From the NCBI GenBank assembly GCA_017432345.1, contig JAFRJI010000010.1:1-54894 (forward strand): a stretch of DNA of 54,894 nucleotides. The letters are read 5' to 3'. Both the position numbers and the translations under genes were made by a program. Shown here one piece after another: positions 17,437 to 25,881 of this stretch. The stretch comes from Bacillota bacterium. GTDB lineage: Bacteria > Bacillota > Clostridia > Peptostreptococcales > Anaerovoracaceae. Under the pieces are notes generated by a model. The model had not been told where the DNA came from, made no database searches, and saw only the letters and a list, made by a program, of their open reading frames with translations. Position 1 is the first letter of the stretch; every line of letters begins with the position of its first letter.

Positions 17437-18120
17437 ATGTGTGAACCGAAAACGATTCTCTGCTACGGGGATTCCAACACCTACGGATACGTTCCCTCAA
17501 CAGGGCTGCGTTACCCGGAAAACGTACGCTGGCCGGGCGTGCTGCGGAAACTGCTCGACGAAGAAACGCAACAGGGCGGTGAACGGTACGTCGTGATCGA
17601 AGAGGGCTGCAATGGGCGGACGGCTTCCGTGTTGCCGGAAGACGAACCGTGGAAAGACGGCCGGCCGTACCTGAAGGCCTGCCTCAACAGCCACAAACCG
17701 ATCGAGTGGGTCGTGCTCATGCTCGGCAGCAACGATCTGAAGCACCAGTTTCATGCAAAACCCCAAGACATTGCCGGCGGGATCCGCTGGATCCTGCAGA
17801 CCATCGAGGAGTTCCTGTTAGACAAACAGGGGTATTGCCCGAAAGTTTTGCTCGTATCGCCGCCGCTCGTCGGCAAGGGAATCGAAGAATCGCCGTTCGC
17901 GGACCGGTTCTCGGAAGACGCGATCGAGAAGTCAATGAAACTGGCTGAGTTGTACGAAGCCGAAGCAGAAGCCTTTGCGGACGATGGAAAGGGCATACAA
18001 TGCGCGTTCCTCGACTCCTCGAAGATCATCGATCCGTCGGAGATCGATTCCCTGCATTTGATGCCGGACGCGCACGAAAAACTGGGGCAGGAAATTGCGA
18101 AAATACTGTTGCAGAAATAA
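17437..18120 (+). CDS. SGNH/GDSL-family esterase
   Basis: The 227-residue hydrolase shows all four SGNH blocks: block I CYGDSNTYGY (nucleophile Ser), block II Gly in EEGCNGRTAS, block III LGSNDLK (oxyanion Asn) and block V DSLHLMPDAH (Asp and His of the triad). No signal peptide, so cytoplasmic. The sequence is closest in style to TesA/arylesterase-like acyl hydrolases. It is last in the glyoxalase-flavodoxin-HAD run and is followed by a terminator. Confidence 0.9.
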   Translation: MCEPKTILCYGDSNTYGYVPSTGLRYPENVRWPGVLRKLLDEETQQGGERYVVIEEGCNGRTASVLPEDEPWKDGRPYLKACLNSHKPIEWVVLMLGSNDLKHQFHAKPQDIAGGIRWILQTIEEFLLDKQGYCPKVLLVSPPLVGKGIEESPFADRFSEDAIEKSMKLAELYEAEAEAFADDGKGIQCAFLDSSKIIDPSEIDSLHLMPDAHEKLGQEIAKILLQK

Positions 18121-18138
18121 CAGCGAAAAAGCATAACG

Positions 18139-18166
18139 AACAGGCAGTAATCACTGCCTGTTTTTT
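18139..18166. terminator. Terminator after SGNH hydrolase gene
   Basis: AACAGGCAGT-AATC-ACTGCCTGTT with a T6 tail, 20 bp after the stop and 14 bp before the 3' end of the convergent LysO gene. Confidence 0.85.
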
Positions 18167-18179
18167 CATGAGATGATTG

Positions 18180-19190
18180 CTACAGAGCCAGGAAGAATGG
18201 CACCAAGAACGGTACCGACATGGAGAGCGAGAAGCCGGTGATAAAGGAATAGACCGTCGTGGAGCCGTTGGTGGAATGTTCAACGATCGGAAGGCAGACG
18301 TCCATGCTGACGGAGGCCGGCATACCGAGGCATTCAACGTATCCGAATTTCTTGGCGACGAACGGAACGAAAACGATCGCGAACAGTTCGCGCATGACGT
18401 TGTGCAGGAACGAGATGGCTCCCGCCACTTCGAATCCGGCATCCATGATGATCCCGGCGCCCAGCGAGTACCAGGCAAAGCCCGCGCCGATGGCCAGACC
18501 TTCGTTCGCGGCCAGCGGCAGCACCAGCGTGCAGAGCAGCGCGCCGACAAAGGTACCGATGGCGACCGAAAGAGGCAGGATCAGGATCTTGAATCCGACC
18601 CGCCGGATATTCGAAAAGACCTGCCCTTCGAGCCCCAAATCGAGGCCAACAAAGATCAGCAGGACGACCAGGCCGATCGAAATGGCCAGACTGCTGCCGG
18701 CCGAGACCTGTTCAAATCCGTACCGTTTTAGAAAGAAAAAGTAACCGCTGGATATGCCGCCGGCAACGCTGACGAGAATCATCGCGGTCATCTTATCGAA
18801 AATCGCTGCGAAGGCACTGGTCGGTTCTTTTTCTGCAGCAGCTTCGATTTCCTGTTCCGCAGCGGAGATGGTTTCCGCGGAAGCGGGCGCAGAGCTTTTT
18901 GCAAGACCTTCACGGTCGAGACCGATGAGCTTGCGCGCGAAGTGGATCGCGACGATCGAACAGACCAGGACCACAATCGTGAACAGCAGGGAGTAGAGCC
19001 CATAAGTGTCGAGGTTGCGGACGACTTCCTCGTTGGCGCCAACGCGCACACCCATCGCAAAAACAAGGCAGAGTACCGATACGGTTTGTGCCGTACCGAA
19101 CCAGCCCAGTTTCGTTTTGAATCTGCGCAGCGGAATCGCCGCCAGATAGCCTATTAAGCAGATGCATGGGTAAATAATTGCGCTTGACAT
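18180..19190 (-). CDS. LysO-family amino-acid exporter-like membrane protein
   Basis: This 336-residue protein has about eight membrane helices, split by a charged Ala/Glu-rich cytoplasmic linker (about residues 90-125). The second half has the LysO/DUF340 signature: DLGLEGQ, GFAWYSLGAG, DAGFEVAGAISFLHNVMRE and GMPASVSMDVCLPIV. E. coli LysO exports lysine and its toxic analogue thialysine; the substrate here is inferred only from family. It lacks an SD, and a TTGAGA-17-TACTAT promoter places the -10 box 6 nt before ATG, so the mRNA may be leaderless. It is divergent from the aldehyde dehydrogenase. Confidence 0.85.
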   Translation of the reverse strand: MSSAIIYPCICLIGYLAAIPLRRFKTKLGWFGTAQTVSVLCLVFAMGVRVGANEEVVRNLDTYGLYSLLFTIVVLVCSIVAIHFARKLIGLDREGLAKSSAPASAETISAAEQEIEAAAEKEPTSAFAAIFDKMTAMILVSVAGGISSGYFFFLKRYGFEQVSAGSSLAISIGLVVLLIFVGLDLGLEGQVFSNIRRVGFKILILPLSVAIGTFVGALLCTLVLPLAANEGLAIGAGFAWYSLGAGIIMDAGFEVAGAISFLHNVMRELFAIVFVPFVAKKFGYVECLGMPASVSMDVCLPIVEHSTNGSTTVYSFITGFSLSMSVPFLVPFFLAL

Positions 19191-19196
19191 ATTAAT

Positions 19197-19225
19197 ATAG
19201 TAACAAAAACACGATGCTTTCTCAA
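19197..19225 (-). promoter_or_regulatory. Leaderless-type promoter of LysO-family gene
   Basis: Minus strand TTGAGA (19220-19225), 17 bp, TACTAT (19197-19202). Only 6 nt separate the -10 box from ATG and no SD is present. Confidence 0.5.
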
Positions 19226-19236
19226 TGGGGAAAATG

Positions 19237-19245
19237 TGTTAGAAT
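19237..19245 (+). promoter_or_regulatory. Leaderless-type extended -10 of aldehyde dehydrogenase gene
   Basis: TGTTAGAAT (extended -10, 19237-19245) ends 6 nt before the ATG at 19252. The sequence AGAACC between them is not an SD. The -35 region is weak. Confidence 0.45.
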
Positions 19246-19251
19246 AGAACC

Positions 19252-20631
19252 ATGGAAAAAGAAAGAATACACGAAATCGTAGAAAAGCAGCGTGCCTTTT
19301 TTAACACCGGCAAAACGCTCGACGTATCTTACCGGATGGCCGCGCTGAAAAAACTGAACAAAGCAGTCAACAAGCACGAAGACCGGCTGGCAGCCGCGCT
19401 CAAGGCGGATCTGGGGAAGTCCTTCACGGAAAGCTACATGTGTGAAATCGGCATCACGTACAGTGAGATCACGTACATGAGGCGGTGGGCACGCTGGTTT
19501 GCCAGGGACAAGTACGTTCTGACGCCGCTGGCCCAATTCCACGCGACCAGTTTCGTGAAGCCGATGCCGCATGGCGTGACGCTGATCATGAGCCCGTGGA
19601 ATTATCCGGTCCTGCTGACGCTGGAACCTTTGGTGGACGCTCTCGCGGCGGGCAATACGGCGATCGTCAAGCCGAGCGCTTATTCGCCGTACACCAGTGA
19701 CGTTCTCAAAGAGCTGATCGAGGAGACGTTCGATCCGGAATACGTGGCGGTCGTTACCGGCGGAAGGGAGGAGAATACATATCTACTGGATGAAAAATTC
19801 GACCACGTCTTCTTTACGGGGAGCAAGGAAGTCGGCCGCACCGTGATGGCAAAGGCGTCGAAGCATCTGTGCCCGGTGACGTTGGAACTGGGCGGCAAGA
19901 GCCCGTGCATCGTCGGCAAGACGGCGGACATTCCGCTCGCGGCCAAAAGGATCGTCTTCGGCAAACTGCTGAATTGCGGGCAGACCTGCGTGGCGCCGGA
20001 TTACGTTCTCTGCCACCCGGAAGTGAAACAGGAACTCATCGAAGGGCTCATCGCGGAGATCAAAACCCAGTACGGCGAGAATTATCTGGAGAACGAGGAT
20101 TACGGCAAGATCGTTACAAAGAAGCATTTCGACCGCATCAACAGACTCATCGACGCCGGCAAAACGGTGTACGGCGGCGGCAGCAATGAAGCGACGCTGC
20201 AGATCGAACCGACGATCATGGACGGCGTGACCTGGAATGACCCGGTCATGCAGGAGGAGATTTTCGGGCCGGTGCTGCCGATTCTGGAATACAAGAATCG
20301 CAAGGACGTGATCGATACGATCAATTCCCGTCCGCGTCCGCTGGCGTTGTACGTGTTCACCGATGAAAAGGAATTCGCGAAGGAGATCACCACCCGGTGT
20401 GCCTTCGGCGGCGGATGCATCAACGACACGATCATCCATCTGGCCACCAGCAACATGGGCTTCGGCGGCAACGGCGAAAGCGGTATGGGCGCGTATCACG
20501 GCAAAGTCGGATTCGACGAGTTCTCATCACGCAAAAGCATCGTAGATAAGAAGACCTGGCTCGATCTGCCGATGCGCTACCAGCCGTACAACCCTGTTAA
20601 CGAGAAATTGCTGAAAATGTTTTTGAGGTAA
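19252..20631 (+). CDS. Aldehyde dehydrogenase (class 3-like)
   Basis: This 459-residue NAD(P)-dependent aldehyde dehydrogenase is of the shorter class 3/YwdH type. MSPWNYPV and GNTAIVKPSAYSP form the cofactor site, VFFTGSKEVGR the Rossmann turn, VTLELGGKSP the general-base Glu and NCGQTCVAPDY the catalytic Cys. The C-terminus (ARE-like PVNEKLLKMFLR) fits long-chain or fatty-aldehyde members. It oxidises aldehydes to acids and could pair metabolically with the two iron alcohol dehydrogenases. Start ATG has no SD; see the leaderless promoter. Its stop touches the next gene's ATG. Confidence 0.92.
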   Translation: MEKERIHEIVEKQRAFFNTGKTLDVSYRMAALKKLNKAVNKHEDRLAAALKADLGKSFTESYMCEIGITYSEITYMRRWARWFARDKYVLTPLAQFHATSFVKPMPHGVTLIMSPWNYPVLLTLEPLVDALAAGNTAIVKPSAYSPYTSDVLKELIEETFDPEYVAVVTGGREENTYLLDEKFDHVFFTGSKEVGRTVMAKASKHLCPVTLELGGKSPCIVGKTADIPLAAKRIVFGKLLNCGQTCVAPDYVLCHPEVKQELIEGLIAEIKTQYGENYLENEDYGKIVTKKHFDRINRLIDAGKTVYGGGSNEATLQIEPTIMDGVTWNDPVMQEEIFGPVLPILEYKNRKDVIDTINSRPRPLALYVFTDEKEFAKEITTRCAFGGGCINDTIIHLATSNMGFGGNGESGMGAYHGKVGFDEFSSRKSIVDKKTWLDLPMRYQPYNPVNEKLLKMFLR

Positions 20632-21714
20632 ATGGCAGACAGCATTAACAGAAAAACCGTAATCAGAATCGCCGGTGCGTACGTCGCCTGGGTCATGGGC
20701 TCCGGCTTCGCGACGGGACAAGAGATCCTGCAGTTCTTCACCAGTTACGGCTATCACAGCTTCGCGCTGGTGGCAATGAATCTGGCAGGATTCCTCATCA
20801 TCGGTCCGATGATCCTGGAGGCGGGATTCGCGCACAAAGGCTTAGAAGGATACAGCCACTTCCAGTATTTCTGCGGGAAAAAACTGGGGGTCTTTTATGA
20901 TTGGTTTTTGCCGGTCAGCATGTTTGCCGGCATGGTCATTCTCATTTCCGGGTCTGGCGCGACGCTGGAAGAGTACTATGGATTGAACCATTACGTCGGC
21001 GCGCTGATCATGGCGTCCGCCGCGCTGGCCGCGTATATCGTCGGGTTCCAGCGGTTCGTCAAAGTCGTGTCGTTCATCGGTCCGACCATCATCGCGTTCA
21101 TGCTGTTCGTCGGAATCATCACACTGGTGCGTGACTTTGACGGTTTATATGACGTCAATAACTACCCGCAGCAGATGGAAGCAAAACAACCGGTTCCGTG
21201 GGCATGGATGTCGGGGCTTTTGTACATCGCGTACAATCTGTCCGGCGGATCGAAGTATTATACGGCGCTGGGCGGCACCGCGGCGACGAAGCGGGAAGCC
21301 GTTCTGGGCGCGGTCGTCGGCAGCATCGCACTGATCGCGTCGATTCTGCTGATGAACAGTGCGATGCTCACGGACATCGGGAACACGGCCGTGCAGCAGG
21401 TGCCGACGCTGTTCCTGACGAAAAAGATATCGTATTCGCTGGGCGCCGTTTTCAGCATCATCCTGATCATGGGAATATTCTCCTCGTGCAGCGCGATGCT
21501 TTGGACGGTCAGCGAGAAGTTTGTCAAGCAGGGCACACGAAAGAGTTACATCTTCGCTGCCTGCGCATGTGTGGTGGCGTTCCTGCTGGGGCTTTTGCCG
21601 TTCGCGCAGTTGGTCGGAAAGATCTACACGGTCCTCGGATACGTAGGATTGGTGTTTGCGGCCTGCGTGATCTACAAACGCATCCGGGTGTGGAGATCCG
21701 GAAAGGAATCGTGA
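20632..21714 (+). CDS. YkvI-like membrane transporter
   Basis: This 360-residue integral membrane protein has about ten helices. It starts with the conserved first helix AGAYVAWVMGSGFATGQE (unwound GSGFATG as in the LeuT/APC fold). It continues as YkvI-type proteins do: FLIIGPMILEAGF, GSGATLEEYYG and LYIAYNLSGGSKYYTALGG. The physiological substrate is not established for the family; amino acid or small-organic-ion transport is inferred from fold. The ATG directly follows the dehydrogenase stop (TAAATG), and GAGG inside the end of the previous gene acts as SD, so translation is coupled. Confidence 0.8.
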   Translation: MADSINRKTVIRIAGAYVAWVMGSGFATGQEILQFFTSYGYHSFALVAMNLAGFLIIGPMILEAGFAHKGLEGYSHFQYFCGKKLGVFYDWFLPVSMFAGMVILISGSGATLEEYYGLNHYVGALIMASAALAAYIVGFQRFVKVVSFIGPTIIAFMLFVGIITLVRDFDGLYDVNNYPQQMEAKQPVPWAWMSGLLYIAYNLSGGSKYYTALGGTAATKREAVLGAVVGSIALIASILLMNSAMLTDIGNTAVQQVPTLFLTKKISYSLGAVFSIILIMGIFSSCSAMLWTVSEKFVKQGTRKSYIFAACACVVAFLLGLLPFAQLVGKIYTVLGYVGLVFAACVIYKRIRVWRSGKES

Positions 21715-21745
21715 TCCGGAGATATATGAGTGAGGTTGAGTGACG

Positions 21746-22603
21746 ATGAAGACTCTGTTCAAAATCGGTGAAATAGCGGAACTGTTCCATCTGAATATCA
21801 AAACCCTTCGTTTCTATGATGAGATCGATCTGGTCAAGCCGGAAGTCGTGGACCCGGATACGGGATACCGTTACTACAGCACGGCACAGTTCGAGCAGCT
21901 CAATACCATCCGGTATCTGAGGGAGCTGGATGTGCCGCTCAACGAAATCCGGGAGTTCCTCAGCAACCGCGAGACTGACAAAATGGAAAAGATCCTCCGC
22001 ACGCAGATCCAGCAGGTGGAGGAGAAACAGCGCGATCTCGAGATCGTCAAAAAGAAACTCAACAGCCGGATCCGCCAGATCAATGACGCGAAGACCGGGA
22101 ACCGCAACGTCGCGGAGATCAAACGCATTCCGGCCAGACGCGCGCTGCTGCTGAAGTATTCGATGCAGCCGGACAGCGACCTGGAATATCCGATCCGCCT
22201 GCTGGCAAAGGACATTCCGAAGGCATCGGTCTTTTTGGGGAAAATCGGGCTTTCCATCGATGCGGCGAACATCGATGCAGGGAAGTTCGAAACATACGAT
22301 TATATATTCCTGCTGCTGGACCCGGACGAGGACACCGTCGGCGCAGTGAAGACGGCAGGAAAGCAGCCCAATACCGAAAGCGTGCAGCTTAAGGGCGGCC
22401 GGTATGCCGTCATCCGCTTCCGCGGAACACACCGGGATGCGGAGAAGAATTACAAGAAACTGATGCGCTTTATCCGCAAAGAGGGCTTTGAAGCCTGCGG
22501 CAATTCTCTGGAGATCACGCTGATCGACGCCGGTTTCACGACCGACGAAAGCCAGTACGTGACGGAGATCCAGATTCCGATCCGGAAGCAGCGAAATAAA
22601 TAA
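21746..22603 (+). CDS. MerR-family regulator with GyrI-like effector domain
   Basis: The 285-residue regulator has an N-terminal MerR winged helix (FKIGEIAELFHLNIKTLRFY then YYSTAQFEQL, residues 3-70) and a dimerising coiled coil (about 80-115, Glu/Lys/Gln-rich). Residues about 125-285 form a GyrI/BmrR-like ligand-binding domain, as in multidrug-sensing MerR proteins. The ATG at 21746 is preferred over GTG at 21740. A textbook MerR-type promoter (19-bp spacer with dyad) lies just downstream of this gene, in front of the DUF554 gene, so that gene is the likely target. Confidence 0.9.
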   Translation: MKTLFKIGEIAELFHLNIKTLRFYDEIDLVKPEVVDPDTGYRYYSTAQFEQLNTIRYLRELDVPLNEIREFLSNRETDKMEKILRTQIQQVEEKQRDLEIVKKKLNSRIRQINDAKTGNRNVAEIKRIPARRALLLKYSMQPDSDLEYPIRLLAKDIPKASVFLGKIGLSIDAANIDAGKFETYDYIFLLLDPDEDTVGAVKTAGKQPNTESVQLKGGRYAVIRFRGTHRDAEKNYKKLMRFIRKEGFEACGNSLEITLIDAGFTTDESQYVTEIQIPIRKQRNK

Positions 22604-22614
22604 TAAAAAAAGTG

Positions 22615-22645
22615 TTGACCTTCCAGTTACTGGAGACTTTATAAT
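22615..22645 (+). promoter_or_regulatory. MerR-type promoter with 19-bp spacer and central dyad
   Basis: TTGACC (22615-22620) and TATAAT (22640-22645) are separated by 19 bp, too long for normal sigma-A use but diagnostic of MerR-activated promoters. The spacer contains the dyad TCCAGTTACTGGA (22622-22634) centred between the boxes. It lies 12 bp after the MerR gene stop and drives the DUF554 gene, probably with the decarboxylase behind it. Confidence 0.75.
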
Positions 22646-22700
22646 AGAATCATCAAAGAAAGAAACAGAGAGATTCTTCAGAAACCGGGAGGAAAGACAA

Positions 22701-23381
22701 ATGATCGGAACACTTGTAAACACGGGAACGATCATCGTAGGCAGCCTGATCGGCGGCCTGTTCAAAAAGATCATGAGCGAGCGCGTCAACAAGGCGCTGT
22801 TCATCGCCATGGGAATGGCGGCATTCGGGCTTGGCATCAATGCCGTCGTACAGAATATGCCGAACAGCCAGTTTCCGGTGCTCTTCGTTGTGAGCCTGGC
22901 GCTGGGCGGTGCCATAGGAACTTTGCTCGATCTGGACGGGCGCGTATCGCGTCTAACTTCGAAACGCACCGATGGCGGCAAACTGGGACAGGGCATCGTC
23001 ACCGGCAGCCTGCTGTTCTGCGTCGGAACGCTTTCCATCCTCGGACCGGTGCAAAGCGCTTTGTATCAGGATCACACGTTCCTGTTCACGAACGCGACAC
23101 TCGACCTGGTCACATCGATGGTGCTGGCGTCCACGTACGGCGTCGGGATGGTGCTTTCCTCGATCATCCTGTTCTGCTGGCAGGGGAGCATTTACGGACT
23201 GACGCTTCTGATTGGCAATTTTATTACGGACACGATGATGTGCGAAATGGGCATCGTTGGCGGATTTCTCATCGCCATGTCCGGCCTGGGAATTTTGGAA
23301 ATCAAGGACTGCAAGACCCTGAACTTCCTGCCGGGCCTGTTCATCCCGCCGATCTGGTGTCTGATCTACGCGCAGTTCTAA
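22701..23381 (+). CDS. DUF554 family membrane protein (YdfK/YqgA-like)
   Basis: The 226-residue protein has about seven hydrophobic helices and the DUF554 landmarks: an N-terminal GTLVNTGTIIVGSLIGG, FGLGINAV, GTLLDLDG, SLLFCVGTLSILGP and the C-terminal LNFLPGLFIPP. Function is unknown in the family; transport of a small solute is often proposed. Start follows CGGGAGG. The gene lies behind the MerR-type promoter, so an effector sensed by the upstream regulator probably induces it. Confidence 0.88.
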   Translation: MIGTLVNTGTIIVGSLIGGLFKKIMSERVNKALFIAMGMAAFGLGINAVVQNMPNSQFPVLFVVSLALGGAIGTLLDLDGRVSRLTSKRTDGGKLGQGIVTGSLLFCVGTLSILGPVQSALYQDHTFLFTNATLDLVTSMVLASTYGVGMVLSSIILFCWQGSIYGLTLLIGNFITDTMMCEMGIVGGFLIAMSGLGILEIKDCKTLNFLPGLFIPPIWCLIYAQF

Positions 23382-23402
23382 CGAACCGCTAAGGAGAATC
23401 TT

Positions 23403-25307
23403 ATGAATAACGTTGGCATTACGAATTTCCTTTTTGCCCACGCGGCGAAAAAACCGGCATCGTTCCACATGCCGGGGCACAAAGGCGCGAAGTTCTATAA
23501 AAGCAATGGATTCGGCAAGTTCATGAAGAACATCGCCGATTACGATATTACCGAGATCCCCGGCGCGGACAATCTGTTCCAGACCGAAGGAATCATCGAA
23601 GAAACCGCGAACAAATACGCCTCTCTCTACGAGGCGGAACAATCATATCTTCTGATCAATGGGACCAGCACAGGTCTCATTGCATCTATTCTGGCAACCG
23701 TCCCGAAGGGCGGCAAACTCATCATGGCCAGAACCTGTCACAAGTCCGTATTCAACGCGCTGACGCTGGGCGAGATCACACCGATCTATGCGTACCCGGA
23801 TGTCATTTTCCAGTACGGCATTTCCGGGGCGGTGTCACCGGAAGAAATCGAAAGCCTTTTGCAGGAGCACCCGGACGCGTCGGCCGTGATCCTGCCGAGC
23901 CCGAACTACTACGGCATCTGCAGCGACATCAAGGCGATTGCGAAAGTCGTTCACAACTTCGGCAAAGTTCTGATTGTCGATCAGGCGCACGGCGCACACC
24001 TGAAATTCTTCAGCAGCTACGGTCTGAGGCGACCGCTGATCAGCCGTCCGGGCGGCGGCAAAGTCACCGCGATCGATGTCCGCAAAGGTGCCGAGGCCCA
24101 GGCGGAATACTACAAAAACCACGGTACCGGGCAGAGCCTCGGTGAGAAGGGCTGGAAGTGGAGCATGCCGTTGCCGGCCGAAGAGTGCGGCGCCGACATC
24201 GTCGTCAACAGCACGCACAAAACCCTTGGTTCCTTCACGCAAAGCGCTGTACTCAACGTTATGGGCGAAGCGTTCAAAGAAGCGGGCGGGCATATCGCGG
24301 AAGTCGATGCCGGCTATCTCGTGGAAGACCCGGACAGCCCGTTCGCGAAAGACCATACCAAATGCCGCGTGGACATCGCGCTTCTGGAAGACCGCCTGCA
24401 GGCGATCCAGAGCACCAGCCCGTCGTATCTTCTGATGGCGTCGCTGGATGTCAATGCGGACATCATCGAAAAGCACGGAAAGAAATTGTTCACGGAATGG
24501 CGGCGGAACATCGTCTGGTTCTTCCGGAAAGCAGCGACCATACCGGAGCTGCGCGTCATGACCGTGGAAGCGGATGAGAAATCCGTCGTGGCGGAAGCCG
24601 CGGAAAAGTCTCTCGGCATTTTGAAGAAAGTGCCGGGACTGCGTGACAAGAATTTTGCAAAGAACGACGCGCCCCGGCGGCAGACCGGCAGCCTCGACAA
24701 CACCAAGATCAACATCGACATGAGTGCTTACGGGATCGACGGTAACCGTCTGGAAGAAATGCTGAACGAGCAGGGCATCTTCCCGGAACTGGTCACAGGC
24801 AACATCGTCATGTGCATGACCGGAATCGGCAACAAGCGCAAGGATTACAAGCGCCTCTACAAGGCGCTGGCGGAAATCGCCTTCCGGAACCGCGGCTCAC
24901 TGGTGAAGCTGTCGCACGACGACCGGATCGAGTACAAACCGGTGCAGCAGCTGGAAGCACCGGAAGAGGAAACCGGCACCGGTTCGTCCGGTACCGATCC
25001 TTCACCATCGGACGATGGTCCGAAGAAGAACGCCGGCGGCGGCTCCTTCGCCGCGAAGAGCGCGGCACTCTGGTCGAAGCGGAGAATTTTGCATGAACTT
25101 CCGGCAGAGAAAGAATCGCTGCCGTTGGAGGAATGCGCCGGCCGTATCTGCGCATCCTCCATCATCCCGTATCCGCCGGGAATTCCTTTGATCTGCCCGG
25201 GCGAGGAAATCGGCGCGGAGGAGATCCAGTACATCAAGTACCTCCGCCAGATCGGCGACAAAGTCATCGGCATCAGCAGCGAAGGCGAGATCATCGTCGG
25301 CAAATAG
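23403..25307 (+). CDS. Orn/Lys/Arg decarboxylase-family PLP enzyme with Gly-rich insertions
   Basis: The 634-residue enzyme is of the short, receiver-less class of the Orn/Lys/Arg decarboxylase major domain (SpeA/Cad-like). It shows FHMPGHKGAKF at the start, NGTSTGLIA, ARTCHKSVF, Asp193 in VDQAHGAH and the PLP Lys273 in NSTHKTLGS. Usual members are about 480 residues. Here roughly 45-50 extra residues (about 206-258, Gly/Lys-rich) separate the Asp and Lys blocks, and a Gly/Ser/Pro-rich linker sits at about 520-550 before the C-terminal domain. The product would be a polyamine (agmatine, cadaverine or putrescine). AAGGAG precedes ATG, and the gene is 21 bp after DUF554. Confidence 0.88.
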   Translation: MNNVGITNFLFAHAAKKPASFHMPGHKGAKFYKSNGFGKFMKNIADYDITEIPGADNLFQTEGIIEETANKYASLYEAEQSYLLINGTSTGLIASILATVPKGGKLIMARTCHKSVFNALTLGEITPIYAYPDVIFQYGISGAVSPEEIESLLQEHPDASAVILPSPNYYGICSDIKAIAKVVHNFGKVLIVDQAHGAHLKFFSSYGLRRPLISRPGGGKVTAIDVRKGAEAQAEYYKNHGTGQSLGEKGWKWSMPLPAEECGADIVVNSTHKTLGSFTQSAVLNVMGEAFKEAGGHIAEVDAGYLVEDPDSPFAKDHTKCRVDIALLEDRLQAIQSTSPSYLLMASLDVNADIIEKHGKKLFTEWRRNIVWFFRKAATIPELRVMTVEADEKSVVAEAAEKSLGILKKVPGLRDKNFAKNDAPRRQTGSLDNTKINIDMSAYGIDGNRLEEMLNEQGIFPELVTGNIVMCMTGIGNKRKDYKRLYKALAEIAFRNRGSLVKLSHDDRIEYKPVQQLEAPEEETGTGSSGTDPSPSDDGPKKNAGGGSFAAKSAALWSKRRILHELPAEKESLPLEECAGRICASSIIPYPPGIPLICPGEEIGAEEIQYIKYLRQIGDKVIGISSEGEIIVGK

Positions 25308-25334
25308 AAACACGATCAGCGAAAGACCATGGCT

Positions 25335-25361
25335 CCACCGATTCAGTCGGTGGGGTTTTTT
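25335..25361 (+). terminator. Terminator after decarboxylase gene
   Basis: CCACCGA-TTCAG-TCGGTGG stem followed by GGTTTTTTG, 28 bp after the stop. Confidence 0.85.
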
Positions 25362-25385
25362 GATGCGTCTGCCAAGCAAAACTAC

Positions 25386-25414
25386 TTGACAGGCAGGTCG
25401 TGGTGCCGTATACT
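25386..25414 (+). promoter_or_regulatory. Promoter of the ylxM-ffh ribosomal cluster
   Basis: Near-consensus TTGACA (25386-25391), 17 bp, TATACT (25409-25414). The inverted pair CTTGACA (25385-25391) and TGTCAAG (25422-25428) brackets the promoter and could be an operator. Confidence 0.7.
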
Positions 25415-25470
25415 GTCAGGGTGTCAAGTCGAAGTGCTTGTCAGAATGGATGAAATCCGGAGTCGATGCA

Positions 25471-25851
25471 ATGAAGATTGATGAAATAGCGAGACAGAGC
25501 CTGTTGTATGATTACTATGGCGCGCTGCTGACGGAGCGTCAGCGGGAAGTCATGGAATTGTACCACGAAGAGAATCTGAGCCTGGCTGAGATCGCGGACG
25601 AGATGCGCATCAGCCGGCAGGGCGTTCACGATGCTTTGAAGAAGGCGGAGCGCGCGCTGAAGGGGTATGAGCAAAAGCTCGGGCTCGTGGACAAATTTCA
25701 GAAGACGAGCGGATCGATCAACGAGATCGACCGGCGCATCGAGGGTCTGATCGGCGGCCTTACCGGGAAAGCGGATTCCGGGCAGGAACAGGATTCCATC
25801 GCCGGCGAGCTGACCGCCATCAAGGCGATCATCGACCAGATAGAAACGTAG
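25471..25851 (+). CDS. ylxM: YlxM/p13-like helix-turn-helix protein
   Basis: The 126-residue sigma-factor region 4-like protein has a helix-turn-helix at YHEENLSLAEIADEMRIS then RQGVHDALKKAE (about residues 28-62). YlxM homologues are almost always encoded next to ffh and are thought to modulate SRP function (the Streptococcus homologue acts on SRP). The ATG at 25471 has CCGGAG 7 nt upstream; the frame extends to TTG 25438 without an SD. The C-terminus is longer than in typical 110-residue members. It precedes ffh by 30 bp. Confidence 0.88.
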   Translation: MKIDEIARQSLLYDYYGALLTERQREVMELYHEENLSLAEIADEMRISRQGVHDALKKAERALKGYEQKLGLVDKFQKTSGSINEIDRRIEGLIGGLTGKADSGQEQDSIAGELTAIKAIIDQIET

Positions 25852-25881
25852 AAACCGAACCAAAGATAAAGGAGCGATCCT

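Noticed and set aside
21524-23038. 504-codon open frame on the minus strand
   Set aside because: It is antisense to the end of the YkvI gene, MerR and DUF554, which all have family signatures. It also spans the MerR-type promoter.
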